Assembly: GCA_003993805.1 (NCBI GenBank)
Contig: RSEF01000004.1
Location: 69,126,468-69,190,467, forward strand
Length of the DNA stretch: 64,000 nt
From: Himantopus leucocephalus
Lineage: Eukaryota > Chordata > Aves > Charadriiformes > Recurvirostridae
Reading direction: 5' to 3'
This document shows positions 38,001-51,364 of the stretch, piece after piece (position 1 is the stretch's first letter; each line of letters starts with the position of its first letter). Position numbers and translations under genes: made by a program. The notes beneath the pieces were generated by a model that had not been told where the DNA came from, made no database searches, and was given only the letters and a program-made list of their open reading frames with translations.

Positions 38001-41000
38001 TTGTGTTTGAACGGGAGCTGCATTATTAATCAGGTACTGAAAATAATAGGTTTCCGTAGCCTGTTTTGGAGAAGTTGAGCTACCCTAAGACATGAGGACC
38101 TCGGGCTCTCAGTTAAGCTATCATATAGCTGGGAACCCGAAAAGACAGGGAGCAGAGGCTTTTGGCACTGTGGAACGGGACGTGAAAGCATAAAACCCCT
38201 CTGTTCAAACAGGCTTGTAGAGCCCTGTTCTAAAAACTGTCCAGAGCAGTTGAGTGAATCTTTCTGGAGTCAAACAGTACAGGGGCTGAGTCACAGTAGC
38301 CATTTGCTGGGTTTCCTTACAGAAAGGTGGGTCAACTGAAAGAACAATTTTTTTTTTTTTGCCTGGAGAATGTGAAGGAATGCACCGAAACATTGTGTAT
38401 TTTGAGACAAAAGCCATTTCTTTTCCGTATGTAGAAGTGAAAATTCGGTTTCTCTTTCTTCTGATATTAGAACTGATATTTTTTTCAGAGTGTCAGAGCT
38501 TTCTGGTAATGTGGCAGCTCGATCGGTTCTGTCATTTGGTATCAGTCCACTAATGAATATCTTGATTCTGTGTTTGAGACCAGCCTTCAAGAAAAGGTGT
38601 TTCTGATGGCATAGCTAACAAGCCGAGATGTACAGAAGCTAGATGTGTAGAACAGAGAGACGTCTCGAACAGCAGTTTGTCATTTGTACATAAGAAATAT
38701 AGAAAGTGATAGTGCTTTACGCTGGTTCCTCGCAGTCCATATTGAATGGCACTTAGTGTTGAGCAAGAGCTGCTGGCAATTGGCTAGTAGATTTTTCTTG
38801 CTCAGTCTGGCCAATTCTATTTTTGCTGAAGATCAATATGGGAAAGCAATGCCAGCAGGCATTAAAGTGTAATAGATGGCAAGAATGAACCACCCTTCAG
38901 ACTTGAAGACAATGAAATAATGCATACTGATATATGCCACTTAGTTCTCCTGACCTCATCTACAAGCTGAGATTGTGTAGCTTCTACAACAGGTTGTAAG
39001 TGTCTTTCTAATTACATTTTTATAGTCTCGCACTCTGTATCAGTTTAGTTTGAAATTCAGTATTCCCTTTGTTTTCCCTTTTCCACCCTATAAACTGCTA
39101 TGTATCTCCCACACTAGTGAAGTCCTGGGCTTCCTAGGAGAACTCAATTACCTGCAGAGGCAGATGTGCTAAATGGCAATGCAAGGATGATTTGTCGAAG
39201 CAGATTTGAAAGCTGACATCTGATACTACCTGCGGCACTGTCAAGAGAGGAGCCTTGTCAACAAGCTGTTAAAAATTACTTCTAATAGCCGAACAAAGTA
39301 GATGAAACATGAAGAAAATCTCCTTGTTCTTACTGATTGCCTAATTTAATTGGCACAGTTTTATTGAATTTTTTAATAGAACAAAATGAGATTTTAATGT
39401 AATCTCACTGAGGTTGGTTCTAATTAGATATTTTAATTTATTATGACTTTCTTGGTTAGAAGTACTCAAACAACTCATTAATTTCTTCTGTACGAAGTTA
39501 TTTTAGACAAAGTCCCAGAACCTTCCAGCTGTATGTAAATTCTTGGTCGTATCGGTGGATACTTAGTTGTGTACCTACAGAAGACTGTGGAAAGACCAAA
39601 TAAATTCGTTTACTTATTCTGCTGAAATTCAAACTCTAAAATCAAGTAAATGTATTGAAAACTGATATTTTGTAGGTACGATTCTGCAAGCTTCTCAGCC
39701 ATTGGTACATCAGTTGTGTCAACCTCTACAATTGTTGCAATAGGAGCAAGACAGGGCTGACTAGATTTCTTTGCCTGCATAGGTGTTTAAAGGCCTAATC
39801 AGCTTCCAGTTTCATGTTGATTCTTGGTGACTTAAAAACCCAGATAGGAATAGAAGATGCTGGTTTAATTTTGTTGGATGAGATGTTGAGGGACTTGCAA
39901 TACAGTGCATTTTTGCTTTCAAGCGAGCTGCTTGAAATATGGTTTTGTACACTTAACTTCGTTACTACAAGATACTTTGCGTCAGGACTAATCTTGAAGT
40001 TCTCTCATCTCACCTACATTTGGTCATTTCCTTCCAGGGTTTATGCATTGACCACATGGGCTTTATGGGACCATGAGGAATGGAGTGGAATATTCATATA
40101 GATTCAAAGGGGCTGTTCTGTACTGAGTCTAGAGAGGACTTTGCTGACCGGTGAGGAAATGCAAAGCTTTGGTAACACTGGACATTTTTGGATTCCCAGT
40201 TTAAAGTTAGAAATATCGCAGTGGTTTGTTATGTATCCACTCACCCTTAAAACTTTGCACAGTGGCTAACCACCTCAAATTGCAGTGCTAGATAACTCTT
40301 GATTTCGGTGTTTTGTCTTGAACCGTGGTTATTATACAATATTTCAAAGTGCTACAAATGTCTCTATTACATTTTGTAAGTAAATTTGCTGCTTGTGAAA
40401 GTGAAATTCAAAAGTACCTGTTCCGACCAGGGGTCACATTGATACCACAGTTCTTGAAAAGGCCTAAAAAAGTTTTCCCTTCCCTTTCTCTATGAAAATG
40501 TAGCTATAAAAATTAGCTCTCAGGTTTCTTTGGTTGTAGTATCATATGGAACATCCACGGTAGACCATCTTAAGGCAACAGAGAAGTATTTTAATCAGCA
40601 TTTTGAGCCTTGGTTTTTGAAGTTAATTAATACAAAACTCTAAAATACAAATTACTCTATTTTGCAGTCTATCCTCAAACATCAGTCTAAATACAACTCC
40701 ATTGTAATGCAACTGGAAATAACCATATTTTCACAACAGTAACCTGCATCTTACGTGGAAAGTATGGGACATACCAGTGAGTACTCAGATAACTCATGTG
40801 ATTAAATTGCCCACACGCCTCTGATGATAATGAGACAAAGGAGCTGTTGAAAGAGAAGAGATGAGGAATAAACTTCTTTCTTACCTGTATTGGATAGAAT
40901 GACACCATCTGAATGTTAGTGGTACTTATTTTTTTTACGGAGAAGTTGAGTTTTCTGTATGTAAAATTTCTGTGGTCTGTACAGCTTTGTTCATTTAGCA

Positions 41001-44000
41001 AAACACATAAAGTGGCATTTTTACTGCCTTTTAGCCCTTTGTGAACAGAGCCAAATGGCTTAAGCAGGATTTCATGTTCAGGTATGTAATTGTTCAGAAA
41101 CACTGTATTTCTCTAGAAGTGTAATGCAACAGAGGCACAGGCAAGGAATCAGATGTCTCTACTGGAATACCTACAATGTGATGTGATTTCTGGAAATGGG
41201 AAATAGATTGGGAAAGAGAAAGGAACATTCTCTGTCTCTATGAGAGACAATTAACAGTGGGAGCGCTGGTTCTCCATGCTCACTTTCGGAATGGCTGAGT
41301 CATTAGTGCACTGGTAGAGAAATTACTGTTGACCAACGTATGTCAGAGAGGAGGATGGCAAACTGGGGAGGTCACCGATTTGGAGCAGTATTTAAGGTAT
41401 TTTCATTGCCTGATGTGGAGCTGGTGCACAGACCTCAAGGAGGGTTCATAATTCCCACTCCCAAGCGCTGTGTTAACCCCCCAAATCAGTAAGCACCTGA
41501 ATGTTGAGGTTCAGACCTCTGTATCAACGACAGCAGAGATGTCTGTCTATGCTCTGACATGCCATGCATAAGTAGCAAAGGAGAGAAGTTGGCTCCAACT
41601 TTGTCTGAATCATTTTGGTACGCTTACAACTGGTGTAAGGTACTGAGTGACACAGAGATAGTTAAAGGAGGTTGTGTAGATTAAGGCCGTAGCTTCTTTT
41701 GGATAATTCCTGAAATGTGAAATACCAGTAATAATAGGGGGCTAATTCCCAGTTTCATAGAGATGTTGTCAGGATAATACATTTAATAAGTCTGTGGGTA
41801 TGCTAAACATATTAGTGTCCTAATAAGATGTTATTAAGACTGCAGCAGTGATCTGTTACATCTTTTTCTTTCTCTGAAGCTCAGTTGTTTTATTTCTTGG
41901 GCTCACATTGATAAGAAAACTATGCCCTTCATTTCTCAAGTCAGATTTCATCCACTTTTGCTTGCAGAAGACGTCCATAGACATGTAAGACACACAGAAA
42001 AAATGGCAAGACTTAGAATTTTGGAAATTAAGATTGTCCATTAACTCTTCAACTTTTTTTAGCCCTCCAAACAAAACTCAGAAAACAACGAAATACAGCT
42101 AACTGTGAAGACTGTAGTTGGAAGTAGTGTTTGTAAGTGGTCGTTGTTAACACACCAGGAATGTGTCTAGGTTTCTGGTTTGGTAATGTTTTACTGTATT
42201 GCACAAGCCCCAGTTGGTGTTTGCTTTTCCTCCTGCTCATCACTTTCTGGCTTTATTGAAACCTGCCTGTCTTTAATAGGTACTATTGGACATTGGTCTT
42301 ATCGGGCATTGTTCTTGCTGCTTCCTTCTTGCAGTGTTTGGAACACAATTTAACCCTTCTTTCCCCTTGTATTCTACTAGGAAACGAGCCATATAGGAAG
42401 ATGGCATGAGAAAGAGTTTGATAGATAGAATTAAGAAAAAAAAAATCCTTATGGTTAGCTTGAGCTCTTCTTACATGACACAGAGACACCTTTCTGCTAA
42501 ATCAGACTTGACTGAACACTTGCAACGGGCTGTGAATGCCCTGATGTTTGACAGCTCCTGTTTCAGGTTTCCTACATGGGAGCATGATTCACTATCAACT
42601 GATCCACCCCTGAAATTGAATCTTAAAGCTTTCTGCAAGTACTATGCTACACTCTCGTCATGCGGGAGGGAAGTAGTCTGTTGCTCATTCTGACTGTGAA
42701 ATGAGCCAGTGCTATATGATTACCCTTCAGTTTGACTCTGGGAAGTAACTTGAACCTCATCAGATTATGAGTTGCTTAGTTTCCCCGTGAAGGTGCGCAC
42801 TCTTTTCACAGGCTTTCCAAAGTGTTGCTGTAATTGCTGATTTGTGTTGATTTTTCTTTTCACATAACACCATATGCCGCAGTTGAGAGATGTGTTCATA
42901 ACTTGTTTTCACACAAAGTCCTGAATCACACACACATTGTGTTGCTGCAATTTCCTTTGACAGTCAAGAAAGCCTATTACAGTTGCAGACTCGTTAAAAG
43001 GCAGACTTCTTGTGAAAACCAGTCGACAGAGTCTATGTAGCCTAAATAAAGGTGGAACGGTATAACAAATGTGTAAATGAACTTGTGATAGTTTCACATT
43101 TGTGTCAGTTCACACAGTGAAATAATAAAGGTTCTCCCAAAAAAGAAATTAAAAAATGCTTTAGGTGAAATATTTCCATTTTCTTGTGGAAAGAAAAGTG
43201 GGAGAAAATTATTGCTTCCATTAAAAAAAAACTATAAAAAGGTCCTAAACCAAAAAAAATTCTCATAAATTTGCAGGAGGCTGAGTGTTTATGGATAAGA
43301 ATACCCAAAATGATAGGCAAGCCTTGGAAAAGCAGTGTTTGGAAATGATTCCTGTTCAAAGTTTCAAATCCTTTTCAATCATTTAGGGTGAGATGTCCAT
43401 GTGTGATAGCTCACCACGTGTCTGTCTCTGGTGAAGTTTTAGAGAAAAATAAAGGACGTATCCAAGGCCAGCCGCTGTCAGAGGTGGGACCTGAGACTGG
43501 AGTTATATCCGTTCTGACAATACCCACATTCGTATAGCTCTCCTGCATTCTACCATTCTCTTCATCATTGTGTAGACACAAGCTATTTTCTTTAAGTCAA
43601 GTCAATACCTTGGCCATTATCAAAACAACTTGATGAGCCAGAAAGTCATTTTACAATACTTTTTCAAACTTTGAGAAATAAATTCAATAAAAGTGCCTCA
43701 AATCTTTTGGGAGAAGTGACAGTCTAATCATTTAAGCAACATGTTCATTATGAAACTCCGGAACATGTCTCACTGGGGGCAGGAGGAGATATATTTGGTT
43801 ATTGAGCTTTCTTTTCTTCACGAATTTAGTCAATACCTGTATAGGCAGAATGAAAAGGTCCATTATCGTGAGACTTTCTATGTAACCAGGGTGCGCATGG
43901 TAAGGGTAAGAGTATATTTAGCAGTGGAAGTGATCTTGAAGTGATTACCATATAGGCAGTGGTAATTTTCTCTGCTTAGAAATTTAGCTTCCTTAAATTC

Positions 44001-44338
44001 ACAGAAAGCTCAATTAATTCTTCCTGAGGTATGAATAAAAAAATCATTAAGCACAATTGGCTAAGTTCTTTTCAGTTATTTAATATAATTACCATGCTTT
44101 TTCCATGTGAATATGTCACAGTGATGCAGTCAGAGATGGTGACAAGAAATTCTGTTCCACTTGGGTACAACATTGCTGACCATTGGGAATGACGTATGGA
44201 TGTGTAAAAGTGAACATAGCGCTCGTATTGTTTACTTGTTAGGGTTGTTCAGCCATTATGTTTTCCACTGAAAGGAACTTTTCAGGCAGTTTAAAGCTTG
44301 GACTCCACTTCCCCAAATTCTTGGTGTCTGCTAATCTG
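32040..44338. other. Unique AT-rich DNA, no gene recognised
   Basis: About 12 kb with no supported gene, RNA gene or clear transposable element. The longest frames, 37199-37618 - (139 codons) and 40687-41103 - (138 codons), show no recognisable domain and are in the range expected by chance for AT-rich DNA. A C-rich patch occurs near 36.85 kb. Confidence 0.6.
36836..36888. repeat. C-rich patch, loose G-quadruplex potential on minus strand
   Basis: Runs of three to six C recur at 36836-36843, 36850-36853, 36865-36875 and 36884-36888 with A-rich spacers. On the minus strand these are G runs, but one spacer is about 11 nt, so it does not meet the strict four-run, 1-7-nt-loop definition. Confidence 0.45.
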
Positions 44339-44540
44339 ATTCACAGAATCACAGAATGGTCAGGGTTGGAAGGGACNNNNNNNNNNNNNNNNNNNNNNNN
44401 NNNNNNNNNNNNNNNNNNNNNNNNNNNNNNNNNNNNNNNNNNNNNNNNNNNNNNNNNNNNNNNNNNNNNNNNNNNNGAACTGGACACAGTACTCCAGATG
44501 TGGCCTCACCAGGGCAGGAATGGGTGGTCTTTTAATCTCT
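44339..44540 (-). mobile_element. CR1 LINE fragment interrupted by a gap
   Basis: The left part (44339-44376) is the reverse complement of a CR1 3' end, with TCACAGAATCACAGAATGG and GGTTGGAAGGGAC. After 100 N the sequence resumes with GAACTGGACACAGTACTCCA, a block that lies further upstream in CR1, on the same strand. The CR1 match fades by about 44520-44540. The two parts are therefore one element, and the real gap should hold the missing CR1 middle. From my knowledge of CR1 layout this is some hundreds of bases rather than 100. Confidence 0.92.
44377..44476. other. Assembly gap, 100 N, inside CR1
   Basis: Exactly 100 N, a placeholder. It falls within a high-copy repeat, a common reason for assembly breaks. 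Confidence 0.99.
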
Positions 44541-44767
44541 GAACCTCCAGCTCACTCCAGCATCCTCACTTCTGGAACAGCTGAAAAGGTCAGTGCCAGT
44601 CTGAGTCTCCTCTAAAGTGTGTGGCTGTCGAGCACGGTAGGACCGATCCCTTCTTCTTGCTCCTGCTCTGAAGAGAGCCTTTTCTTTCATCTCAAGTGCA
44701 AGAGGAGAGAAAGGGCATTCCGTTTTGTGGAGAATTTTGCTACTTCAAATCGTTTTTCATCCTGATA

Positions 44768-45177
44768 CGGAGTTAACGCTCCAGCTTCTGAAATTCTCTG
44801 TGAACAATGAAACTGCTGTCTGGGGCTTGGAAGAGGTCATGAGACTGAGTGGTAGGGTGGTGCAGGTCCTGGAGCGCCGGGGAGCTGAGAAGCCGGGTGT
44901 GCAATGGAGAAGACAGGGACTGAAGAGCGCCAGAAGTGCCCCTCGGCAGCAGTCTGCAACGGGGAGGGCAGCGCATGTCGGCATTTCCCATTACTTTCTT
45001 AGAAAGATGGTGGGTGCTCGGTGTATGAATGTTGGAGCAAAGGTGACTGAAGACATTCTCCGTCCCCTCCTCCTCTTCCCCTCAGTCCCCCAGGGAAGGT
45101 ACCCAGCTGAAAAGGAGTTGTGGTGCCAGATTCCCAGTCCCACTGGGAGGGGAGGCCAGAGGGCTGGGTTAGCGACG
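44768..45177. other. CpG-richer patch, several overlapping open frames
   Basis: I count 14 CpG in about 410 bp, well above the neighbourhood. Frames are open on both strands (44725-45207 +; 44757-44984, 44773-44991, 44991-45194 and 44999-45196 -), so openness reflects GC content. The + strand 160-codon product is Arg/Gly/Gln-rich in its middle and matches no family I know. Splice-site support is not obvious. It could be an old GC-rich retroposed or regulatory segment. Confidence 0.35.
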
Positions 45178-46466
45178 GCATGTACTGGCCCCACAACTCA
45201 GAGGTAGCATCAGATTAATAGCAGTCGCCTTGCGTGCATTTTTATTTCTGCAAAGTGAAACTGTTTTCCCAAACTGCCATTTTCTTCACATGGTAGGCAT
45301 TATTTATAGAGATAGTACTTTGCTCTTTATTAATTTCTTGTGATATTGTGCTGTGATACCTTAAGGCTGCCTTCTTCATGAGTAAACCAGTTCATTTTTG
45401 ACTTCCAAAAGCTGCAGGTAGGCAATACCTACAGTCTTTCATTGCCTTGTCCTTCTACTGAATTTCGTGAAGTTACTAATTTAACAGTAGCTATATATAG
45501 CTAGTCATGATGGCATCATTTCTGACATGTTTCTAGTGTTTTCTGGCATAAGATAGGAGTTAAGGCCAGTTACGAATTGCCTTCTAAAATAAGAAAAGCC
45601 TTTTTAGGCATAATGTCTGGTTAGCTGTTTACTTCCAGGAAGGTATATAATGAAGTATCTGTAGATACTGTAGCGTATATACCAGCTAGCCTATGTCTGT
45701 GATAATATCTGATAAATTCAAGGGCATCTAATCTAGAATCATATTCAGTATGAAAGTTTATTCAAGGTATTTTTCAGAAGAAATACAATCTTACCACAGG
45801 ATTTAAACAAATTAATTTCAGCTCCCAGAGAGGAATGTTGTTGTGTTTTTGAGAATCCCATATAATGAAAACCAGAACTTAATTGCATACTGATGTCACA
45901 TTAAGAAATTCTGCTTAAAAATCATAGAAGTTAAGGTGTAGGAAGTGTGGACAAAAGTTGAACGTTGTGCTCATAGGACCTGTGATTTGTCATGCCATTG
46001 TACTTATAGCAAATTTATCATCTGCTAGATAATTTTGCACTCAGGGCTTTTCTAGTGCTCGATTTATCAAGGAGACTGGCACTGAATTATTTTATATTTT
46101 ATCCCAAGTACCATGAGGGTAAAAGAGACAAGTTTTCTGTCATGGACTGACTACTGCCAAATCATAATTCATTACTTTGCTCATTGTTTTTTTTTTTCCT
46201 GGATTTTTTGTGGTCTCTCTTTCAGCTCATATATTTTTTAGCATTTAAGCAGCTCCTTCAGAGGAAAGCCACCATATTTTCTTCTTGGCTTTCTGTATGA
46301 CCTCTGGCAGTCACTTAGCTCTTCTGTTCCTCGCTTTAATTACATGTAGAAAGTGGAGATAATTATCCCCACTGAGAAATTTTTTAAGAATTATCCCTTT
46401 ACAAATAAAAAAAGTTTCAAGGGGTTAGTGGGGTGAGTCAGAAGGGGGCCAGCCTGCTGATTAACG

Positions 46467-46479
46467 AAAAAAAAAAAAA
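46467..46479 (+). repeat. A13 homopolymer
   Basis: Thirteen consecutive A. An AATAAA lies about 60 nt upstream, but there is no recognisable retroposed body and no target-site duplication. Confidence 0.9.
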
Positions 46480-48117
46480 GACCCCGCCGGATTGCCAGCT
46501 GTGCAACTTCACTCGTGGTTTACTGAACTTCCCAGTTTGAGCAGAAGGTCATGAACGGATGAAACTGTGAATGGATTTTGAATTGTGTCTCAAATATTCT
46601 TCTCAGCTTCTGCTGGGACTGGATGTGAAGGCGCCAGTAACTAATTCCATCTATGGTATTTTGTAAGTTTGTTACAAAAAGGGGACGCTTCTGCTTTTTG
46701 TTTATTCACTTTACATGAACCAATCAGGAACCATATTAAAACAGTCTGAGCTTATAATTTCCCTTTATATTGCGTTTAAGTCAAAGAGTGATTCAGTTGG
46801 ATTAATTTAGCTTACATTTAATCAGAAGCTATGACCATATTTGAGTCTCTAAGATAGGTTTGTGCCAACTTTGCTGCCGAAGTTACCGGCAGTACAAGAG
46901 TAGAAGAGAAATTGAAAGCAATGATGAGTCTGTAATTTGCTATGCAGTAGCCTTTTGCCGTTTGTGTACCTGGGAAAAACCGAGACACAATTTATGGCTC
47001 TAAAGAGAAAGCAAAGAGCTGTTGAGTCTGCAGAAATAAGAGGCTTTTTTTAACATTTAGTTAGTACAGTTGTTAACAGATTGGCGAAATGTAAATGTAA
47101 ATGATTGTTTTAATCCTGCTAAACATTTTCTTTGGCTGATCTCATGTATTTCATACTAAAATTGATTTTAAACAAGAATATAAGCAATCAGCTCCTTCCA
47201 GATCACTGCAGCCGGTACCTTGTGCAGGCAAAAGCACATACAGCGAGGGCTGGGAGAAACTGGGTTAGATACTTATTTTTGACTCTGTCTTCTTTCCTAA
47301 TAATCGATCAAGAAGAAATGTGTGAAGAATTCTACTTGTAAGTTGTGATTATGAAGTATTTCTCAGGACAGCACAAGAAGAAAATACTAAATTTTGTTTA
47401 AGAAAGGGTTTATTTATTTCTTTATTTTTACAAATAATATAGAACAGCTGCTTTCAGATAGCGACCCAACCTTATGGACTCTTCCCAAGAATAAATCCTG
47501 GGGTAAGGGGAATATTTCGGGTGAGATTTCCAAAATGGGCACGTACCTTTTGAAACCCAAGGTTCAAGGGGCAGCTATAGCGTTGAAACTTTCTGAAAGC
47601 ACTATGTGACTAATATTCTTCAAGTTCATACGTCAGACATACGGATTTAAATTGCCTCTCTTGCCCTTGCAAAGTAGATACTGCCAATATTTGATTGAAT
47701 GTTCTTCCATGCTTCTTCCGAGACTTTTTAGTGATGGTATTTATTCAAGCTCGGCAATGATTCCCCAAAGCCATGAGAGATGAGAGAGCTTTGCTGTGGT
47801 TCTAGGACTTTATTTGAGAGGGCTTCTGCTGGGCATCCCAGTGACTACGTTTCCTGCTTCAGTTGTACCTCTGGGAAAAGTGATTTGGAAAGCGGAGACA
47901 CCTGTGGCTAGTGAGCTGAGAGGTGGGGATAAACTTCAAACTCTCTCCGTGTTTCCTAATGTGTAGTGAACCTTGTCCAGGAGAAGTCCAGCTAGAATGT
48001 TTGACAGCCAACTGCATACTCCTGGTGCGTGGAGTTTGGTATGGAGTTCCTTGCAAATATGTGAGCAGTAAGAGGAAAGCTTACCTAAGGTAAAAGCCAG
48101 TGTTCAACGAGGTGAAA

Positions 48118-48157
48118 GTGATCTACTGGTGTTTTGTGTGATCTACTGGTGTTTTGT
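48118..48157 (+). repeat. Perfect 20-bp tandem duplication
   Basis: GTGATCTACTGGTGTTTTGT occurs twice in direct succession (48118-48137, 48138-48157) without mismatch. No N is present between the copies, so unlike the single-N sites this is probably a true recent tandem duplication. It lies just upstream of an acceptor-like TTCTGCTTTCCAG. Confidence 0.95.
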
Positions 48158-49007
48158 ATTCTGCTTTCCAGAAAATGCAGAGTGACTTGTGGTTTGAAAC
48201 ATGGCTGGAAATTAACAACTTCTTCCTTGTGCTCCTGAGCGCATCTGTCATTTTTTGGGCTTCCAGGACAACGTGCAGAAAGGTCTACACTGTATCTCCG
48301 ATGTCCAAGGTCATGTACCTGGCTATGGAGGGAGCTGGTGAGAATTTCCACTGTACCATGCTGTAGAGAAATCAGGAGGCAGCGCAGCTGGCAGCAAAAG
48401 CTGCAGCCTTAAGGATAACGGCAGGTACTGTCTGGGCTGAGTGAAGAGAGCTGCCTCCCGTAATGGCTTGACCACTGCTTGTCAACTGAAAGGGGAGGTT
48501 GGGTGCGTCGTGCGGGCAGGAAAGCTGATCTGCTGGCTGGTCGTTTTGATGGGTACTCTAGCCACTTAGTTTCGTCAGAGCTTATCTAGGTCAGGCTCTG
48601 CACCCTGGATCTGGCCAAGTACCTTTAGAGTTGTATCAGTTTGTATTAAAATAGTACATTTTTTTTCAGCTGCTAGTTGTGCTTTGGAAAGAATTCCCTC
48701 GTAACCACCTCCCCATGGTATAATAGTTCATCCTTTTGAATCCTGAGCAGCAGTTATGACACCTTGCCTCTTACTGTGACACAGATTGCTTTCACACAGA
48801 AATTAAGCAAGTGACACAGAGTGATGAATGGCAGGTTTTCATGGGAGTCTCCTGCTATATTGTCAGACAACAGTGCAAAATAGTCATTTACAAACTTCCA
48901 AAAGATTCTCCAAAGCTAAGTAAGGTAACAGTAAGTGTAGCTTTCCCACAATAGTTTTGGTTGAAATGTTGTTGATAGTCCACCTGCCACAGGTAGATTT
49001 GAACTTG

Positions 49008-49027
49008 TAATAAGGCGTAATAAGGCG
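49008..49027 (+). repeat. 10-bp tandem duplication
   Basis: TAATAAGGCG is repeated twice, head to tail and perfectly. It is a minor slippage product with no evident function. Confidence 0.9.
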
Positions 49028-49585
49028 TGATTGTTCCGTACTGATACTGAAGCTACCACTTCACAGAATAACAAGAAAATATTTGTTGCTATTTTTGTTT
49101 ATCTAAATAGAAAAATCAGTTTGTCTTGTGTTAGGATGTTGATTTGGTATTTAACGTATTGGAATGTTTAAATATCTGATGTTCATTCCTTTACATTGTA
49201 CTAATGCTACTATGGTATGTTTTCTGAAACATATTTATTTTGACTTATTTTTAACCTGCGCAAGCATTTACAGGATTTTGGTTATACATTTTAGCAAAGC
49301 AACCTGAACTTCAGCAGTACCTCTGAAACATGCGGTGGGTAATTGGTAAATTTAAATTACTTTACCAGTGTGTATTTTATAATGTATCTACACTGATTTT
49401 GTTTAATGTTAATTCCATGTGGATTTAGACTTATAAGCCCCTGGCAGCTGCTGTATTATCATGATTCATTTTTGCCTTCTTTATTGGTATAGTTACTATG
49501 TTAACATTTTAAGTTCATTAAAATGCAAGTTTAAATTGCCTGTTGGTCACTGCGGTTGCTATGCAAATAAACAACCAGGTCTTTT

Positions 49586-49607
49586 CCCCATCCCCTCCCT
49601 CCCTCCC
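49586..49607 (-). promoter_or_regulatory. Canonical G-quadruplex motif (minus strand)
   Basis: The + strand has C runs of 4, 4, 3, 3 and 3 separated by loops of 2, 1, 1 and 1 nt. The minus strand therefore has five G runs with very short loops, which satisfies the standard quadruplex pattern and predicts a stable parallel fold. It sits alone in AT-rich DNA without an obvious promoter. Confidence 0.7.
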
Positions 49608-51364
49608 GCTAAGTCCAACTATGTGGACTCCAAGTATCTGTTGTTTTATTCTACTTTCCTGCTTAATATAGAGGATATTTTCCATGCCTAAGCCGACTGA
49701 AAAGTTTATGAGCATGACTGGGAGACTGTACTGCAGCTTTGTCTGCCTGGTTGAGTTGCATTTAATAATTTCTTTGGTGGAAGACGGTGTAGGAATCTAA
49801 ATGCTTTCAATGTTGGGGCTGGATTTACAAAATACAGAATCACTTCCCTTTCTTTAGTGATCTGATGATTTAGGGAATATAAAACCAAAGGAGTGTCCTA
49901 GCTGGTGGTCTGTGGTGCCCTTGATTTGGGAAGGTTCTTTCAAGGACTGAAAAGAGAGTTGAGAAAAGTTTTTCAAAATGTTTATTTATTTATTTTGGTT
50001 CACACACCAAGTGCCCAGATCTACAGCTCTCCTTGTGAGTGTTGGATTTCGGGCCTCTAGGAGATGAAAAAGGTGGTATTTTTAAATCATTGCAATGGTC
50101 GTCTTTGCAAGTGAAAGCTTTCCCTTTGCCGCAGCCGTGCTTGGCTTTTAGTGCCCGTTTAATGAGCAATTTAATGCTGACAGAGTCAGATTTGATGTGA
50201 GCCGCCTGTTTTGCTCTGGTTTAGGGGAGACACGTGTGCCGTGCGTGCTTTCTCACTTGGAAAGGGCGACATGGCCTTGAGAACTGAAGTCCGCCAAGAA
50301 GCTTGCCAGGGAGCGAAGCAGGGCAGACATGCCATTCAAGTATCCTGCTGGAGACAGCCACACTTGGGCTGTGTTAGAGTCATTACAAAGGCTTAGCTGG
50401 GAAGTCTGTGGCTTTTAATGCCATTTCATGGTAGTAAAACTTGTTGTCCCACCAGCTCAAAGAGTTGGTGTTTTAATAGAATAAGCATTTGATTAATGAA
50501 ACAACGTGTACTGTACAGAAGAAATGATCATAAAAAGCTGCTTTTTAACTGCCTAAAGTACCTTTTGCAGCTTGGAACCTTTTATCACCTTGTAAATCGC
50601 CCCTTGAGATGAATAGTTGAAGCTAGACAAGGCACACTTCCATTACCAGCATATCCTCCTTCGGATATTATTGTAGAGCTTGGGCTGCAGCTGCTTCAAA
50701 GCTGCCCTTCTCACCAACACATTTTTACATCTTGCTTTCATTATGCCAAGGGCGCATTCTGTGTTATTGCGGTGGCTTTGCTTTTAATAATCTTCTCGAT
50801 GCAAACATTCAGACCTGAGGGAGGTCCACGATTTCTCCTTATGGTCACATTCCTTCTCTTACAAGGTGGTGATCGTTTTTGGCCACTTTTGTTCGATTTT
50901 ATAGATGATGTTCAAAGGTGCTAGTTAACAAAGACTTAAACTGACTCAGGAGGAGAGGAGGATGCATAATAAAGCCTACTGTAACCTGAATATAGGAGAG
51001 AAAATAAAGTTATGTCATTTTCATTATGGAGGATTGAAAACTTCTCATTGCTTTCAGTGGGAGTATAAGTAAGAAAATAAAAGACATGACCCTAACAACA
51101 AACAGATGGCATTCCCTTTTCTGTGATTTTGTGCACTTTTGAAGTTGTAGAGGAACCGCATAAGCAGTCATGCTTTCAATTATTTTCCCCACTAACAGAG
51201 GCAGACACAAAATTTATTTGTTCTTTCTGACTGATTACTCTTCCATTCCAGTCAGTGTGTCTGAGCTCTAAATTCTCTTCTGTGAAAGAAAGAGAAATAA
51301 ACTTCAGAAACTTCTTGGCCTCAAAACCAAAGGAAATATTTGACTAAGTCTAAATTCTCATTTT

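Noticed and set aside
40687..41103. 138-codon minus-strand frame
   Set aside because: Same reasons: no family resemblance and a chance-range length.
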